Assembly: GCA_031383405.1 (NCBI GenBank)
Contig: JANMZO010000022.1
Coordinates: forward strand, 1 to 64,000
Direction of reading: 5' to 3'
Source of the DNA: JANMZO01 sp031383405
GTDB lineage: Bacteria > Actinomycetota > Acidimicrobiia > Acidimicrobiales > JANYDT01
Length of the DNA stretch: 64,000 nucleotides
Shown here: positions 24,123 to 34,259 of the stretch, piece after piece
How the letters are laid out: every line of letters starts with the position of its first letter
Position numbering within the stretch: the first letter of the stretch is position 1
Notes under the pieces: model-generated
Database searches by the model: none
Seen by the model: the letters and a program-made list of their open reading frames with translations, nothing else
Told to the model about the DNA's origin: nothing
Program-made: the position numbers and the translations under genes

Positions 24123-27100
24123 ATGCAATCGACGGAAAACCGCCGTACACCTAAAGCGAAACGAACATCGGCCAGGCATCGTCGGCGGTCGCTGCTGCAG
24201 TTCGGGCTTGGGATCGTGACGGCGGTCGGCATAACGGCCGTTGGCTTCCCCTTTGTGGCCTCGGGCCAATCGTCGTCGGGCCCATCCTCGGGTCAGACGG
24301 TCCAAGCTTTCGCTGCGGCGCCCGCCACTTCCACCACCACGAAGGCAACCTCTGAGGTTCGAAAGCCCAGCTACGGCGACGTTGACACCGCCCGGAGCAC
24401 GGCTGCGTTGACGGTGGTGCTCGCAGCCCCGTCGGGCGCCCTTCGCTCGACGAGTTCGGCAAGTGAGATACGTTGGATTTTTGATCGCCCCGTGACCCAA
24501 CTCGGCGCAATTGACAAACAACTGGATCCGAAGAAGTACGTTTCGATCACACCGAACCTCGATGGCAAGTTCCGATGGGTGTCGACGCGTGCCCTCGTTT
24601 TTGAACCAACCTCGGTTCCGGGTTCATCGACGTACACTGTCACCCTCGCGGCCGGGTTCCCGGCCATCGATGGCACGAGCCTCGCCGAGCCCAAGGTGAC
24701 GAGATTCTCCACCCCGACGATTTCGTGCTCGCTGGTCGACACCCAACTTCCGCGGGTCCGGGTCCACTGCGACCAGCCATCTACGATCAAATCCGTAGGC
24801 GCGCATACGGTCATCGAATACTTGCGCCTCGAATCTGATTCCGGCGACTCGTTCGCTACTCAGTACCGTCCGGCCGCCACCGACCTGGCCACGATGAAAA
24901 AGATCGACCCGGCCGGAACTGCGGCACTCGAAAAGGTGATTGCCCGGCTCGATTCGGCCAAGGAGGTTGTGGCCACCCACGGGGTCCGCATCGTGCGTGA
25001 GGAGTTATGCGACGCAACGAAGGACCCGTCAGTCGACAACACCTGCTTCGTTTTTGAAGGTATCCGTCCTGTAGTGCTCGATACCGTGGCCCGCCTCAAG
25101 TTCTCGGCCGGGACCGTTACCTCCGAAGGTCCGCTCCTCGGAAAAGCCTCGGTCGATGGTCGTATTCCAACCGAGCGTTCCCCCCTTGTCGTCATGAACG
25201 CCTGCTCGAAGAACTGCAACCCCGAAAGCTACTTCGGACTGGAAATGGCCGGCGACGGGTTTTCACCCTTGGGTCTCGATGGAGCGATCACCGTGAAGGA
25301 CATCGGAGCGAAGAAGTCGGTGACCTACCGGATCCCGGCCGACCTGACCATCAAATCCGAAGACGACGTCGACTCGTTGCCCGGCAATCTCCGTTACCCG
25401 CTGTCGCTTTCATGGGCTGGCATCAAACCTCTGCGGACCTATGAAGTGAGTGTCTCGCCGAAGGCCCGAAACATCTCCGGCCGCGGCCTCGGCTACACCG
25501 CCGTTCGCACGTTCTCTCTCGGCAACTACCCGGCGTTCGCGTTCATTTCCGGTGGCGAGCAGGTCGTCGAGTCCGAGGTCAACGGCTTGCGGCTCCGCTC
25601 GCGCAACACCACCGAAGTTGATGAGATTGTTTCCCGCGTGGACAGGGGAGACCTTGTTGCGCAAATACGGGCCTACGCCGGAACCTCGACCGATCCCCTC
25701 GACCTCAACAAGGTCGGTTCGTCGAAGGTTACGCTGACCCCGAAGACGAACTACTCAGCGAGTTCGGTCGTGCCGTTCCCTGACAAGAAGCCGGGCGTGT
25801 TTCTGGTAGCGGTGAGGGCAAGAAAGTACGTCGGGAAGAGTCGTTACAACGACCAGGGTTACCAGTGGAACGGGTCCGATCAGAACGCGGCGGATGAAGC
25901 GGCCAAGTCGGCTAAGGGCACGGGAGCATACGGGGATGGTTGGTCGAGCGCGCTTGTGCAGCGAACGGATCTCGCCGTGACGCTGAAGCGCTCGGAGAGC
26001 AACGTTGTCGTGGTGGTCACAAGCCTGGCCGACGCGAAGCCGGTGAAGGGCGCCGAGGTGTCGCTCTACGATTCCGACGACCATCCGTACTGGACCGGAA
26101 AGACCGGTGAGGAAGGCATCGTCGAAGGCAAGGTATCCAAGAACAAAGCTTGTGCGTCCGGCTGTGATGTGGTCGCGGTCGTCCAACACGATGGTGATAT
26201 CGCGTATGCCCTCAGCTACTGGCGTGACTGGGGCGATGACGTTCGCTACAGCGACGTGAGCGACTCGTCGGCGCCCGACTCCTCCGGCGGTTCCGAAGCC
26301 GACCTCGTCGACACCCAAGCGCCTACCACCGTGGCCGAAGACGCGGCCCCCACGCTTGCGCCGGGTGTCCACCGGATCGGGGCCGTGTTTGCCGACCGGG
26401 GCGTCTACAAGGTCGGTGAGGTAGTCAACATCAAGGGGTACCTGCGAAATGAAACATTACGTGAACTTACCTTTCCCGACGGTGTGAAGAAGGCGACTGT
26501 CACGGTCACCGACCCACGCAATACCGTGATCGCGTCCAACAAGGTCGACGTTTCTTCCAGTGGCGCTTTCGACACCACGGTCACTGTCCCGACCGCTGCC
26601 GTACAAGGCGACTACAGCATCGCGGTTGACAACACGTTCACCTCCTTCCTCGTTACGACGTTCCGCAAACCCGACTTCGTCGTAGACGTCAAAGCCACGC
26701 CGGGTTCGGTCGTGCGCGGCAAGTCGATCAGCTTCGATGTCACGGGTCGCTATCTCTACGGGTCCCCAATGACGGGTGATCCGCTGAATGCGAGCTACTC
26801 CGCCAACTACCTCACCATCAACCCTCTGGCCGACATTCGCGGCCCGCAGTACCAGGGCTTCACATGGACATTCACGTGTGAGTACGCGCAGACGGCCGAC
26901 ACGCCCGACCCTGATGCCACCTCCGGCGATGAGTGTTACGACTCCGCAGGAGGCGATCTGAGCGGCCAGAACTCCGCGACGCTAGACACTGCCGGACACT
27001 ACGTCGAGACCATCCAGGCGCCGGTGCGCAGCAAGCGTCACTACCCGGTCGGGCTCGGCTACGAGGCCAACGTCAGCGATGTAAGTCGCCAGTCATTCGC

Positions 27101-30100
27101 GGGTCGAACATCGGCGATCGTTCACCCGGGTGAGTACTACGTGGGCGTCCGTCAGAAGGAGTACTTCACCACCTCCAAGAAGCCGATGGTGATCGACCTC
27201 ATCGCGGGATCGCCCGACGGCAAAGTTGTAACCGGAGCAAACGTGACCGTCGATCTTTTCCGGTGGGACTACGTCACGACGAAGCGCAAGAACGACGACG
27301 ACACCGTGACGACGGTCGGTACCTGGAAATCGACACAAGCCGGCACCGCGAAGGCAAAGACCGCGGGCCAGCCGGTGTCGGTTTCGTTCACCCCGGATAA
27401 GGCGGGCACCTATGAGGTCAGGGCCCATGCCAAGGACGCTTCCGGCAACTATCTCGAATCGGGCTTTTCGACCTATGTGCTCGGACCGGACTTCGTGCCG
27501 TGGTACACCGACGACTCCCAGCCGCAACTCACGATGATCGCCGACAAGGCGTCGTACAAGCCGGGTGACAAGGCCCGCATCCTCATCCAGTCACCGTTCT
27601 CAAAAGCCACCGGCCTGCTTACCATCGAGCGCAATGGTGTTATGGAGCACCGCCGTTTCGACGTCAACAGTTCGGCCACGTCGGTCGAGATTCCAATCAC
27701 GGATGAATACACGCCCAATGTCTATGCCAGTGTGACCTTGTTCAAGGGCCGCACGGGTGCCCCGAGCAAGACCGACCCGTCGGACCCGAACCGCCCGCAG
27801 GTGCAGACCGGAACACTCAACCTTTCCGTTCCACCGAAGACAAAGGAACTTTCGGTGAGCGTCGAAACTGATAAGCGCGAGTATCTTCCTGCTGCCGATG
27901 CGTCGGCGACGGTGAAGGTTGTCGATGCCAAGGGTCAGCCGGCGAAGGGAGAGGTGACGCTGTGGGCGGTCGACGAGGGCGTCCTTCGCCTCACCAACTA
28001 CACGGCACCCGATCTGCTCACCATGATGTACCCGGGTCGCTCGCTGAGCGTCGACACCGCCGACAGCCGAATGCGGCTGGTCGCGCGTAACCGCGACGAT
28101 GAGAAGGGTGGCGTCGACGGTGCTGCCCCCGCACCGGGTGGCGGTGGAGGCGACGAAGAAGCCACGGTGGCGGAGGGTATACGCACCGACTTCCGCACCC
28201 TCGCCGCCTGGTCGGCCACCGTGAAGGTCGGCGACAACGGCATAGCTGTGGTGCCGATGAAGTTGCCGGAATCCCTCACGGAGTACCGCGTGATCGCGGT
28301 TGCTATCAGCGGTGCCGACCGTTTCGGCACCGGTAAGAGCAGCCTCACGATCCGCAAGCCGTTCCTCGCCCTGGCGGCACTGCCCCGCTCGGTCAACATC
28401 GGAGACACCTTCGAAGCCGGCGCGACGCTCCGCAATCAAACCGGCACGGCTGCGCCTGCGACATTGACGATTGATCTTCCGGCCGACTCGCCGCTCGTGG
28501 TCGATGGCCCGAAGACACTGACCGCTTCCGCTCTCGGCGACGTTCCGACCGAGCTCCGGTTCAAGTTCCGTGCGCTGAAGACCGGCACCGCGACGTTCAA
28601 TCTGAAGGCCAAGCTGGCCGACGGAGTCGGTGCCGAGCGTAACGACGCGCTCCGTGCCTCGATACCGGTCACCGTTACGCGTCGGCTGGAAACCGTTGCG
28701 ACCTCGGGCACGGTGTCGGCCGGTGGAAAGCCTGATCTGGAGCCGATCACCGTTCCCGCGGGGGTTTACGGTGACCTCGGATCGCTCGAAATCACCGCCT
28801 CGTCAAGTGCCCTTGCCGGTCTGCAAAACGGCATCACGCAGCTCGCCGAGTACCCCTACGGTTGTGTGGAACAGCGGTCGTCCCGCATCCGGGTGTTGCT
28901 TGACCTGGCTGCGCTGGCCGAGAAGTATCCGCTACCGGGCGTCAAGACCGGCAACATCAAGACGGTCGTCCAGGAGCAGATCAATCTCCTGCGCACGTAT
29001 CAAACCGACACCGGCGGCCTCGCGTACTGGCCGGGTGATACGTATGCCGACCAGTTCATCTCGCCCCGCGTGTTCCTTCTTCTCCTGGATGCCAAAGACG
29101 CCGGCTACAAGATCCCCGCGGGCATGATGGAGCAGTTGCAGTCCTATCTGATTGAAATGGCCAGGGGTGAGCGCAGCGACAGCTTCGTCGATTCGTCCCT
29201 CCCGAACCAGGCTCAGGTGGCCTGGGCGCTGGCCCGGGCGGGGCACCCCGAATCCGGCCTCGTCGACTTCCTCTACGAAAAGCGCTTCGAGCTCTCGTTC
29301 CTGGAGCGGGTTCATCTCCTTCATGCCATGTTGGAAGCCGGGGAGAAGGGCAAGCGCCCGAACTCGCTGTTTGGCGATCTCACCTCAAGCGTGCGAACCG
29401 ATGGCGGGCGGGCCATGGTCGAGGAAGACTTCGATTGGGCCAATTGGCCCAGCTTGAGTTACCTCGACGGCGGTCGTTCCCATGACACGGCGGCGTTCCT
29501 GTCGTTGCTCGTTCGTATCGACGCCAGCCACCCGTTGGTGACTCAGTTGGCGGCCGGGCTTCTGTCGCAACGCCGCAACGGGACGTGGGACAACACGTTG
29601 GAGAGTGGCTATGCGTTGAAGGCACTTCTCGACGTGTCGCGCTACGCGGAGAAGACGACGCCCGACTTCACGGCGAAGATCGCCATCGGAACATCCAAGT
29701 TGATGGATCAGAGGTTCGCCGGGTCGGATCTCTCGGTCGTCGGCTCTTCGACGCCGATGGCAAAGCTAAGCACACTTAGTAAGCCTGGCACCGCCAGCCA
29801 ACTGAGTATCTCGGCCGAGGGGAAGGGCACGTTGCACTGGGCGGCTTCGCTGCGATACGCGCCGAACCTGGCGTCGTTGAAGCCGCTTGATCAAGGTCTC
29901 ACGGTCGAGCGTCGGTACTTCCCGTTCACCAAGACCGAGTACGACAAATCCGGAAACCTGATCCTCCCTCCGGCGAGCACGTCGTTCAAGGCGGGTGACC
30001 TGGTCCGCGTCGTCATCAAGGTGTCCACGCCACTCGCCCGCACGAACCTCGCGGTCGACGACCCGCTGCCCGCCGGACTCGAAGCCCTCAACGCGTCTCT

Positions 30101-30491
30101 CGCGTCCACGTCGCAGGCTGATGTCGGCGAGGGCGATACCGCCGGGGACGACGGCAACGGAGCTTCGGCCTACGACCGGGTCGAGATCGGCAACGACCGG
30201 GTGCTGTTCTTTGCGAACCAGTTTTCAGCGGGCGAGCACGTGACGTCGTACATCGCCCGTGCCACCGCGCCAGGCACGTTCGTCGTCGCTCCGACCCAGG
30301 CCGAAGACATGTACCGCCCCGACGTGTTCGGCCGCAACGGAACCGCCACCATCGTGATTGCGCCCCCGGTCGGAAAGGCTGCGGCGCCCGTGTCGACCGT
30401 GGCGCCCGTATCGACCGTATCGCCCGTGTCGACCGCCAAAGTGGCCTCGACACCGGCGTCGGCCGGGGTCACCACGACGACGAAAAAGTAA
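24123..30491 (+). CDS. bacterial alpha-2-macroglobulin with thioester
   Basis: A 2122 aa secreted or membrane-anchored protease trap of the YfhM type. A basic N-terminus and one hydrophobic segment (LLQFGLGIVTAVGITAVGF) form a signal or anchor without a lipobox Cys. Many beta-sandwich MG domains follow, for example FADRGVYKVGEVVNIKGYL. The thioester is GCVEQ at Cys1581, followed by the helical TED domain and a C-terminal receptor-like domain. The ATG at 24123 is preferred for its Shine-Dalgarno AGGGAAGG seven bases upstream. The tail has three 18-nt repeats. pbpC follows after 6 nt, as in the E. coli yfhM-pbpC pair, which suggests defence of the envelope against foreign proteases coupled to wall repair. 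Confidence 0.9.
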   Translation: MQSTENRRTPKAKRTSARHRRRSLLQFGLGIVTAVGITAVGFPFVASGQSSSGPSSGQTVQAFAAAPATSTTTKATSEVRKPSYGDVDTARSTAALTVVLAAPSGALRSTSSASEIRWIFDRPVTQLGAIDKQLDPKKYVSITPNLDGKFRWVSTRALVFEPTSVPGSSTYTVTLAAGFPAIDGTSLAEPKVTRFSTPTISCSLVDTQLPRVRVHCDQPSTIKSVGAHTVIEYLRLESDSGDSFATQYRPAATDLATMKKIDPAGTAALEKVIARLDSAKEVVATHGVRIVREELCDATKDPSVDNTCFVFEGIRPVVLDTVARLKFSAGTVTSEGPLLGKASVDGRIPTERSPLVVMNACSKNCNPESYFGLEMAGDGFSPLGLDGAITVKDIGAKKSVTYRIPADLTIKSEDDVDSLPGNLRYPLSLSWAGIKPLRTYEVSVSPKARNISGRGLGYTAVRTFSLGNYPAFAFISGGEQVVESEVNGLRLRSRNTTEVDEIVSRVDRGDLVAQIRAYAGTSTDPLDLNKVGSSKVTLTPKTNYSASSVVPFPDKKPGVFLVAVRARKYVGKSRYNDQGYQWNGSDQNAADEAAKSAKGTGAYGDGWSSALVQRTDLAVTLKRSESNVVVVVTSLADAKPVKGAEVSLYDSDDHPYWTGKTGEEGIVEGKVSKNKACASGCDVVAVVQHDGDIAYALSYWRDWGDDVRYSDVSDSSAPDSSGGSEADLVDTQAPTTVAEDAAPTLAPGVHRIGAVFADRGVYKVGEVVNIKGYLRNETLRELTFPDGVKKATVTVTDPRNTVIASNKVDVSSSGAFDTTVTVPTAAVQGDYSIAVDNTFTSFLVTTFRKPDFVVDVKATPGSVVRGKSISFDVTGRYLYGSPMTGDPLNASYSANYLTINPLADIRGPQYQGFTWTFTCEYAQTADTPDPDATSGDECYDSAGGDLSGQNSATLDTAGHYVETIQAPVRSKRHYPVGLGYEANVSDVSRQSFAGRTSAIVHPGEYYVGVRQKEYFTTSKKPMVIDLIAGSPDGKVVTGANVTVDLFRWDYVTTKRKNDDDTVTTVGTWKSTQAGTAKAKTAGQPVSVSFTPDKAGTYEVRAHAKDASGNYLESGFSTYVLGPDFVPWYTDDSQPQLTMIADKASYKPGDKARILIQSPFSKATGLLTIERNGVMEHRRFDVNSSATSVEIPITDEYTPNVYASVTLFKGRTGAPSKTDPSDPNRPQVQTGTLNLSVPPKTKELSVSVETDKREYLPAADASATVKVVDAKGQPAKGEVTLWAVDEGVLRLTNYTAPDLLTMMYPGRSLSVDTADSRMRLVARNRDDEKGGVDGAAPAPGGGGGDEEATVAEGIRTDFRTLAAWSATVKVGDNGIAVVPMKLPESLTEYRVIAVAISGADRFGTGKSSLTIRKPFLALAALPRSVNIGDTFEAGATLRNQTGTAAPATLTIDLPADSPLVVDGPKTLTASALGDVPTELRFKFRALKTGTATFNLKAKLADGVGAERNDALRASIPVTVTRRLETVATSGTVSAGGKPDLEPITVPAGVYGDLGSLEITASSSALAGLQNGITQLAEYPYGCVEQRSSRIRVLLDLAALAEKYPLPGVKTGNIKTVVQEQINLLRTYQTDTGGLAYWPGDTYADQFISPRVFLLLLDAKDAGYKIPAGMMEQLQSYLIEMARGERSDSFVDSSLPNQAQVAWALARAGHPESGLVDFLYEKRFELSFLERVHLLHAMLEAGEKGKRPNSLFGDLTSSVRTDGGRAMVEEDFDWANWPSLSYLDGGRSHDTAAFLSLLVRIDASHPLVTQLAAGLLSQRRNGTWDNTLESGYALKALLDVSRYAEKTTPDFTAKIAIGTSKLMDQRFAGSDLSVVGSSTPMAKLSTLSKPGTASQLSISAEGKGTLHWAASLRYAPNLASLKPLDQGLTVERRYFPFTKTEYDKSGNLILPPASTSFKAGDLVRVVIKVSTPLARTNLAVDDPLPAGLEALNASLASTSQADVGEGDTAGDDGNGASAYDRVEIGNDRVLFFANQFSAGEHVTSYIARATAPGTFVVAPTQAEDMYRPDVFGRNGTATIVIAPPVGKAAAPVSTVAPVSTVSPVSTAKVASTPASAGVTTTTKK
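30384..30437 (+). repeat. 18-nt in-frame tandem repeat, 3 copies (A2M C-terminus)
   Basis: The unit GCGCCCGTGTCGACCGTG and two variants encode A-P-V-S-T-V style repeats in the last 40 residues of the A2M protein. Confidence 0.8.
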
Positions 30492-30497
30492 GCGTGC

Positions 30498-32633
30498 ATG
30501 CGACGACGGACAAAGGTTCTGGCCGGTTCGTTCGTCGTCGGCGCGCTTGGGCTCTGGGCCCGACTCGGTAGCCTGCCTGTAGCGATAACCGAGCCGAGAA
30601 CCATACGTGCACCGACGTTTCTGGCGAGCGATGGCTCCCCGCTCGACGCGGCCGCGACCCGGGCCCTCGCTGCGGAAAAACGACAATCATCCAAAACCCG
30701 GGGCCCGTCACTGGCGAAGCAGGCCAAGCGGTTGGCCGAGGCGACGAAGGCGGCCGAAGACCGCCGTTTTACGTCCCACGTCGGGGTCGACCCCATCGCC
30801 GTGGTACGGGCCATCGGGGCCGACGTTCGGGCTCGACGGGTCGTGCAGGGTGGTTCTACGATCACCCAGCAATTGGTGAAGCTGCGAGCCGGATCCGGGT
30901 CCGATGGACGTAGCGCCCGGGGGAAGCTGCGGCAGGCGATCTTCGCGCTCCGGCTCGAACACCGCATGAGCAAAGACGACATCCTTTCCGCATACCTGGC
31001 TGAAGCTCCGTACGGAGGCCGGATGATCGGGGCCGAATCGGCCGCGGAGGGGTACTTCGGGACCTCGGCATCACAACTCACGTGGGCCCAGGCGGCATAT
31101 TTGGCCTCGCTGCCGCAACGCCCCACGGCCTTCAACCCGCGGCGTGATCAAACGGCAGCGCGTCACCGGCAGGTCTGGATCCTGAGGCGGTTGCGCAAGA
31201 CAGGGGTACTCGACGAACGAGAACTGCAGGCCGCCCTCTCCGAGGCATTGAACTTGGTTCCCGACGCCTTTGATCCGCAAGCTCCGCACTTCACCGAAAT
31301 GCTGGCCAAACAGCAATTGACGACCGGCGTTCCGATCCGTACGACACTCGACGCGGCTCTGCAGCGCGACGTTGTCGGGATTGCGCGGCAGCAGCGACGC
31401 GTACTGCGCAAGAACCATGCCGCCAACGTTGCGGTGGTGGTACTCGACAACCGCACCGGCGCGGTGCGGGCCTGGGAGGGTAGCGGCGACTATTTCGATG
31501 CTGATCACGGTGGCATGCTCAACGGCCCGACTCTTACGCGGCAGGTCGGGTCGACCATCAAGCCATTTATCTACGCCGGTGCGTTTGACGCGGGATCGGC
31601 TCCGGGTGATCTGATTGACGACACGCCGTTTGAGACCATGGCCGACGGTAAGAACTTCCAACCCCAGAACTACGATCACAAGTTTCGGGGCCCGATTCCG
31701 ATGCGAAGGGCCTTGGCCAGTTCGGTCAATATCCCTGCGGTGCGCCTGCTGGCCGACCAGACACCACGCGTGCTTATGGATACGTTGTCGAGGTCCGGGA
31801 TCGAGCTTCCATTCGGGCCTCAACACTACGGACTGGCCCTGGCTCTCGGAACAGCTGAGATAAGCCTGCTCGATCTGACGAAGGCGTACGCTTCGTTCGC
31901 CCGCGGCGGCCTTTCACTGAACCCGACCTTCATAGAACCCGCGAAGATGCAGGCCGGTGGACGCCAGGTTGTGAGCGAGTCGGCCGCGTTTCTCGTCAGC
32001 GATGTGCTTTCGGACAACGAGGCCCGAGCCTCAGCGTTCGGTAGACGCTCGGCACTGAAGTTCACCTTTCCCGTTGCGGCCAAGACCGGAACTTCGCAGA
32101 ACTTCCACGATAACTGGGTTGTGGGTTACACGGCTGATTTCACCGTCGGCGTGTGGGTGGGCAACTTCGACCGGACCCCACTGGCCGGAGCCACGGGCGT
32201 CACCGGCGCCGGGCCGGTCTTCCACGCGGTGATGCTCGCCGCCCACCGCTATCTCGCGCCAAGCGCGGGCCTGTCACCCGACGCGACACTGCTTCGTTCG
32301 GTACCCGACGATCTCGTTGCCGTCGAGCACGGCACCCGCACCGAGTACGACTGGTTGGTTCCACGGCGCCGGGTCGTTTCGGCGCCGGACCTCGGTGGGA
32401 AATTGCGTCTGGTCGAGCCGGTCGGCGGCGGTCAGTACCTTCTCGACGCCAGCCGCCCGGGGGATGCCCAGAGCCTTCCTCTGCGCGCCAGCGGCGGCAG
32501 CGCTCCCTACCTGTTCACGGTCGACGGCGATCCCTTTACCGGGTCGTCGTGGTCACTGCGGGTTGGTCGTCACGAGATCTGCGTACGTGACCGCACAGGC
32601 ACCAAACGGTGCTCCCACTTCTCCGTGTCGTGA
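30498..32633 (+). CDS. pbpC: penicillin-binding protein 1C (GT51 + transpeptidase)
   Basis: A 711 aa bifunctional wall synthase with an N-terminal anchor (VLAGSFVVGALGLWARLG). The GT51 domain has catalytic Glu87 in AAEDRRF and GGSTITQQLVKLR. The transpeptidase has Ser352-x-x-Lys in GSTIKPF, SSVN, and KTGTSQ. A C-terminal BiPBP_C-type beta domain completes the PBP1C layout. It follows the A2M gene by 6 nt and is followed by palindrome E. Confidence 0.93.
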   Translation: MRRRTKVLAGSFVVGALGLWARLGSLPVAITEPRTIRAPTFLASDGSPLDAAATRALAAEKRQSSKTRGPSLAKQAKRLAEATKAAEDRRFTSHVGVDPIAVVRAIGADVRARRVVQGGSTITQQLVKLRAGSGSDGRSARGKLRQAIFALRLEHRMSKDDILSAYLAEAPYGGRMIGAESAAEGYFGTSASQLTWAQAAYLASLPQRPTAFNPRRDQTAARHRQVWILRRLRKTGVLDERELQAALSEALNLVPDAFDPQAPHFTEMLAKQQLTTGVPIRTTLDAALQRDVVGIARQQRRVLRKNHAANVAVVVLDNRTGAVRAWEGSGDYFDADHGGMLNGPTLTRQVGSTIKPFIYAGAFDAGSAPGDLIDDTPFETMADGKNFQPQNYDHKFRGPIPMRRALASSVNIPAVRLLADQTPRVLMDTLSRSGIELPFGPQHYGLALALGTAEISLLDLTKAYASFARGGLSLNPTFIEPAKMQAGGRQVVSESAAFLVSDVLSDNEARASAFGRRSALKFTFPVAAKTGTSQNFHDNWVVGYTADFTVGVWVGNFDRTPLAGATGVTGAGPVFHAVMLAAHRYLAPSAGLSPDATLLRSVPDDLVAVEHGTRTEYDWLVPRRRVVSAPDLGGKLRLVEPVGGGQYLLDASRPGDAQSLPLRASGGSAPYLFTVDGDPFTGSSWSLRVGRHEICVRDRTGTKRCSHFSVS

Positions 32634-32635
32634 AC

Positions 32636-32684
32636 GGTACGGGTGCACGTTTACCCGTGAAAGGGGGAAAAGTGCACCCATACC
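32636..32684. repeat. intergenic palindrome E (GGGTGCAC class)
   Basis: The 21-nt left arm at 32636-32656 pairs with 32664-32684 at 18 of 21 positions. Both arms share the core GGGTGCAC then TTT then CCC. The loop is 7 nt. It lies 3 nt after the pbpC stop codon and resembles palindrome D. Confidence 0.75.
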
Positions 32685-32710
32685 TGCGTAGAGCCCCGGC
32701 TTGCGTCGGC

Positions 32711-32716
32711 CACAAT
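32711..32716 (+). promoter_or_regulatory. -10 box of aroB (leaderless)
   Basis: CACAAT at -12 to -7 of the ATG at 32723, with no Shine-Dalgarno. Confidence 0.5.
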
Positions 32717-32722
32717 GGTGGG

Positions 32723-33796
32723 ATGCGAGTTGTTCCTGTTTCTCTGCCTGATGGTCGGTCCTATGACGTGCACGTCGGCCCGGGCGTGAGGATCGAGTTG
32801 GCTGCCATTCTGGCGGCGGTGGCTCCGAAGGCGAAGCGGGCGGCGATCGTCTCCCAACATGCCATCGCTGACATGTGGGGTTCGGTGGAACCGGGTGTCG
32901 AGAGCCGTCACTTCTCGATCGGCAACGGGGAGACGTTCAAGACGCTGTCAACCGTCGAAGAACTGTGTCGCGAATGGTCGCTGTGGGGGATGACCCGCAA
33001 CGATGTCGTCGTGGCGGTCGGGGGAGGTATGGTCACCGACGTCGGGGGGTTCGCCGCGTCGATCTACCTACGCGGAATACAGGTCATCTATGTCTCGACA
33101 ACGTTGCTCGGCATGATCGATGCTGCGATCGGAGGCAAGACGGGCGTGAACCTGCCCGAAGGGAAGAACCTCGTCGGCACGTTCTGCCAGCCCGCCGCCG
33201 TGCTGTGCGACACCACCGCGCTCGCCACCATGCCGCCGCGAGAACTGCGTTCCGGTCTCGGCGAAATGGCGAAGTACCACTTCCTCGAAGGAACGCCGCC
33301 CCTGACGAAGACCCCGGGGGGACTCGAGTCGCTCGACCTCGAAGACCGCATCGCCCGCTGCATCGAGATCAAGGCGCAGGTGGTCGCGGTCGACGAGAAG
33401 GAAGGTGGATTACGGGCGATCCTCAACTACGGCCACACGTTGGCTCACGCTCTGGAAATCGCGGACAATTTCGAGATACTGCACGGCGAGGCGGTCGCTC
33501 TTGGCCTCGGTTATGCGGCCGAAGTGGCGCTCCGACTTGGTCGGATCGACCGGGCCAGGGTCGACGAGCACTACCGCATCTTGTCGTCGCACGAACTCAA
33601 CACGAAGCTCACAAAGTTGTATAAGCCCGAACAACTTCTCGCGCTGATGGGTCGTGACAAGAAGGCGCTCAACGGCATCACCTTCGTGCTCGACGGTCCC
33701 AACGGTGTGGAGTCCGTCGCCGGCATCGACCCGACGGTGCTGATCGACGCGCTCGCTGCCGTGACCGATGACGCGGCCGGTGCTGTGGAAGGCTGA
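32723..33796 (+). CDS. aroB: 3-dehydroquinate synthase
   Basis: A 357 aa NAD- and metal-dependent enzyme of the shikimate pathway. VVAVGGGMVTDVGGFAASIYLRG is the NAD-site signature, and AAIGGKTGVN, GEMAKY and the metal-binding LNYGHTLAHALE are intact. The start at 32723 is supported by the -10 box and family alignment by eye. aroQ follows after 4 nt. Confidence 0.95.
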   Translation: MRVVPVSLPDGRSYDVHVGPGVRIELAAILAAVAPKAKRAAIVSQHAIADMWGSVEPGVESRHFSIGNGETFKTLSTVEELCREWSLWGMTRNDVVVAVGGGMVTDVGGFAASIYLRGIQVIYVSTTLLGMIDAAIGGKTGVNLPEGKNLVGTFCQPAAVLCDTTALATMPPRELRSGLGEMAKYHFLEGTPPLTKTPGGLESLDLEDRIARCIEIKAQVVAVDEKEGGLRAILNYGHTLAHALEIADNFEILHGEAVALGLGYAAEVALRLGRIDRARVDEHYRILSSHELNTKLTKLYKPEQLLALMGRDKKALNGITFVLDGPNGVESVAGIDPTVLIDALAAVTDDAAGAVEG

Positions 33797-33800
33797 CGAC

Positions 33801-34259
33801 ATGACCGAACGGCCGATCGTCCTGCTGCTGAGTGGACCCAACCTGAACCTTCTCGGCTCCCGACAGCCGGAGATCTACGGAACGACGACGCTCGCGGATC
33901 ACGTCGCAACCGCGTCACATGCGGCATCCGACAATGGCTTGAGCCTGGAGCATCTCCAGTCGGCCAACGAGTCGACGCTCGTAGAAGCCGTACATGCGGC
34001 CCGTGGGCGATGTGCGGCGATCGTCATCAACGCCGGCGCCCTCACCCATTACAGCTGGTCGCTCCATGATGCGTTGAACTCGTTCGACGGGGTGAAGGTG
34101 GAACTTCACATTTCCAATACCCACGCCCGCGATTCGTGGCGTCACACCTCGGTGATCGCCGGCACCGTCCACGGATCGATACAGGGCTTCGGCGCTGACG
34201 GCTACGCCATGGCTATCGAAGGCGTCGCCCGATTACTACGTACACATAGTAAAAAGTGA
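33801..34259 (+). CDS. aroQ: type II 3-dehydroquinate dehydratase
   Basis: A 152 aa small dodecameric dehydratase. LLSGPNLNLLGSRQPEIYG carries the catalytic Tyr loop; NAGALTHYSWSLHDAL and HISNTHARDSWRHTS supply the active-site Asn and His residues. The stop overlaps the next start (GTGA). A short TTACTA...TAGTAA repeat lies at the 3' end. Confidence 0.95.
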   Translation: MTERPIVLLLSGPNLNLLGSRQPEIYGTTTLADHVATASHAASDNGLSLEHLQSANESTLVEAVHAARGRCAAIVINAGALTHYSWSLHDALNSFDGVKVELHISNTHARDSWRHTSVIAGTVHGSIQGFGADGYAMAIEGVARLLRTHSKK

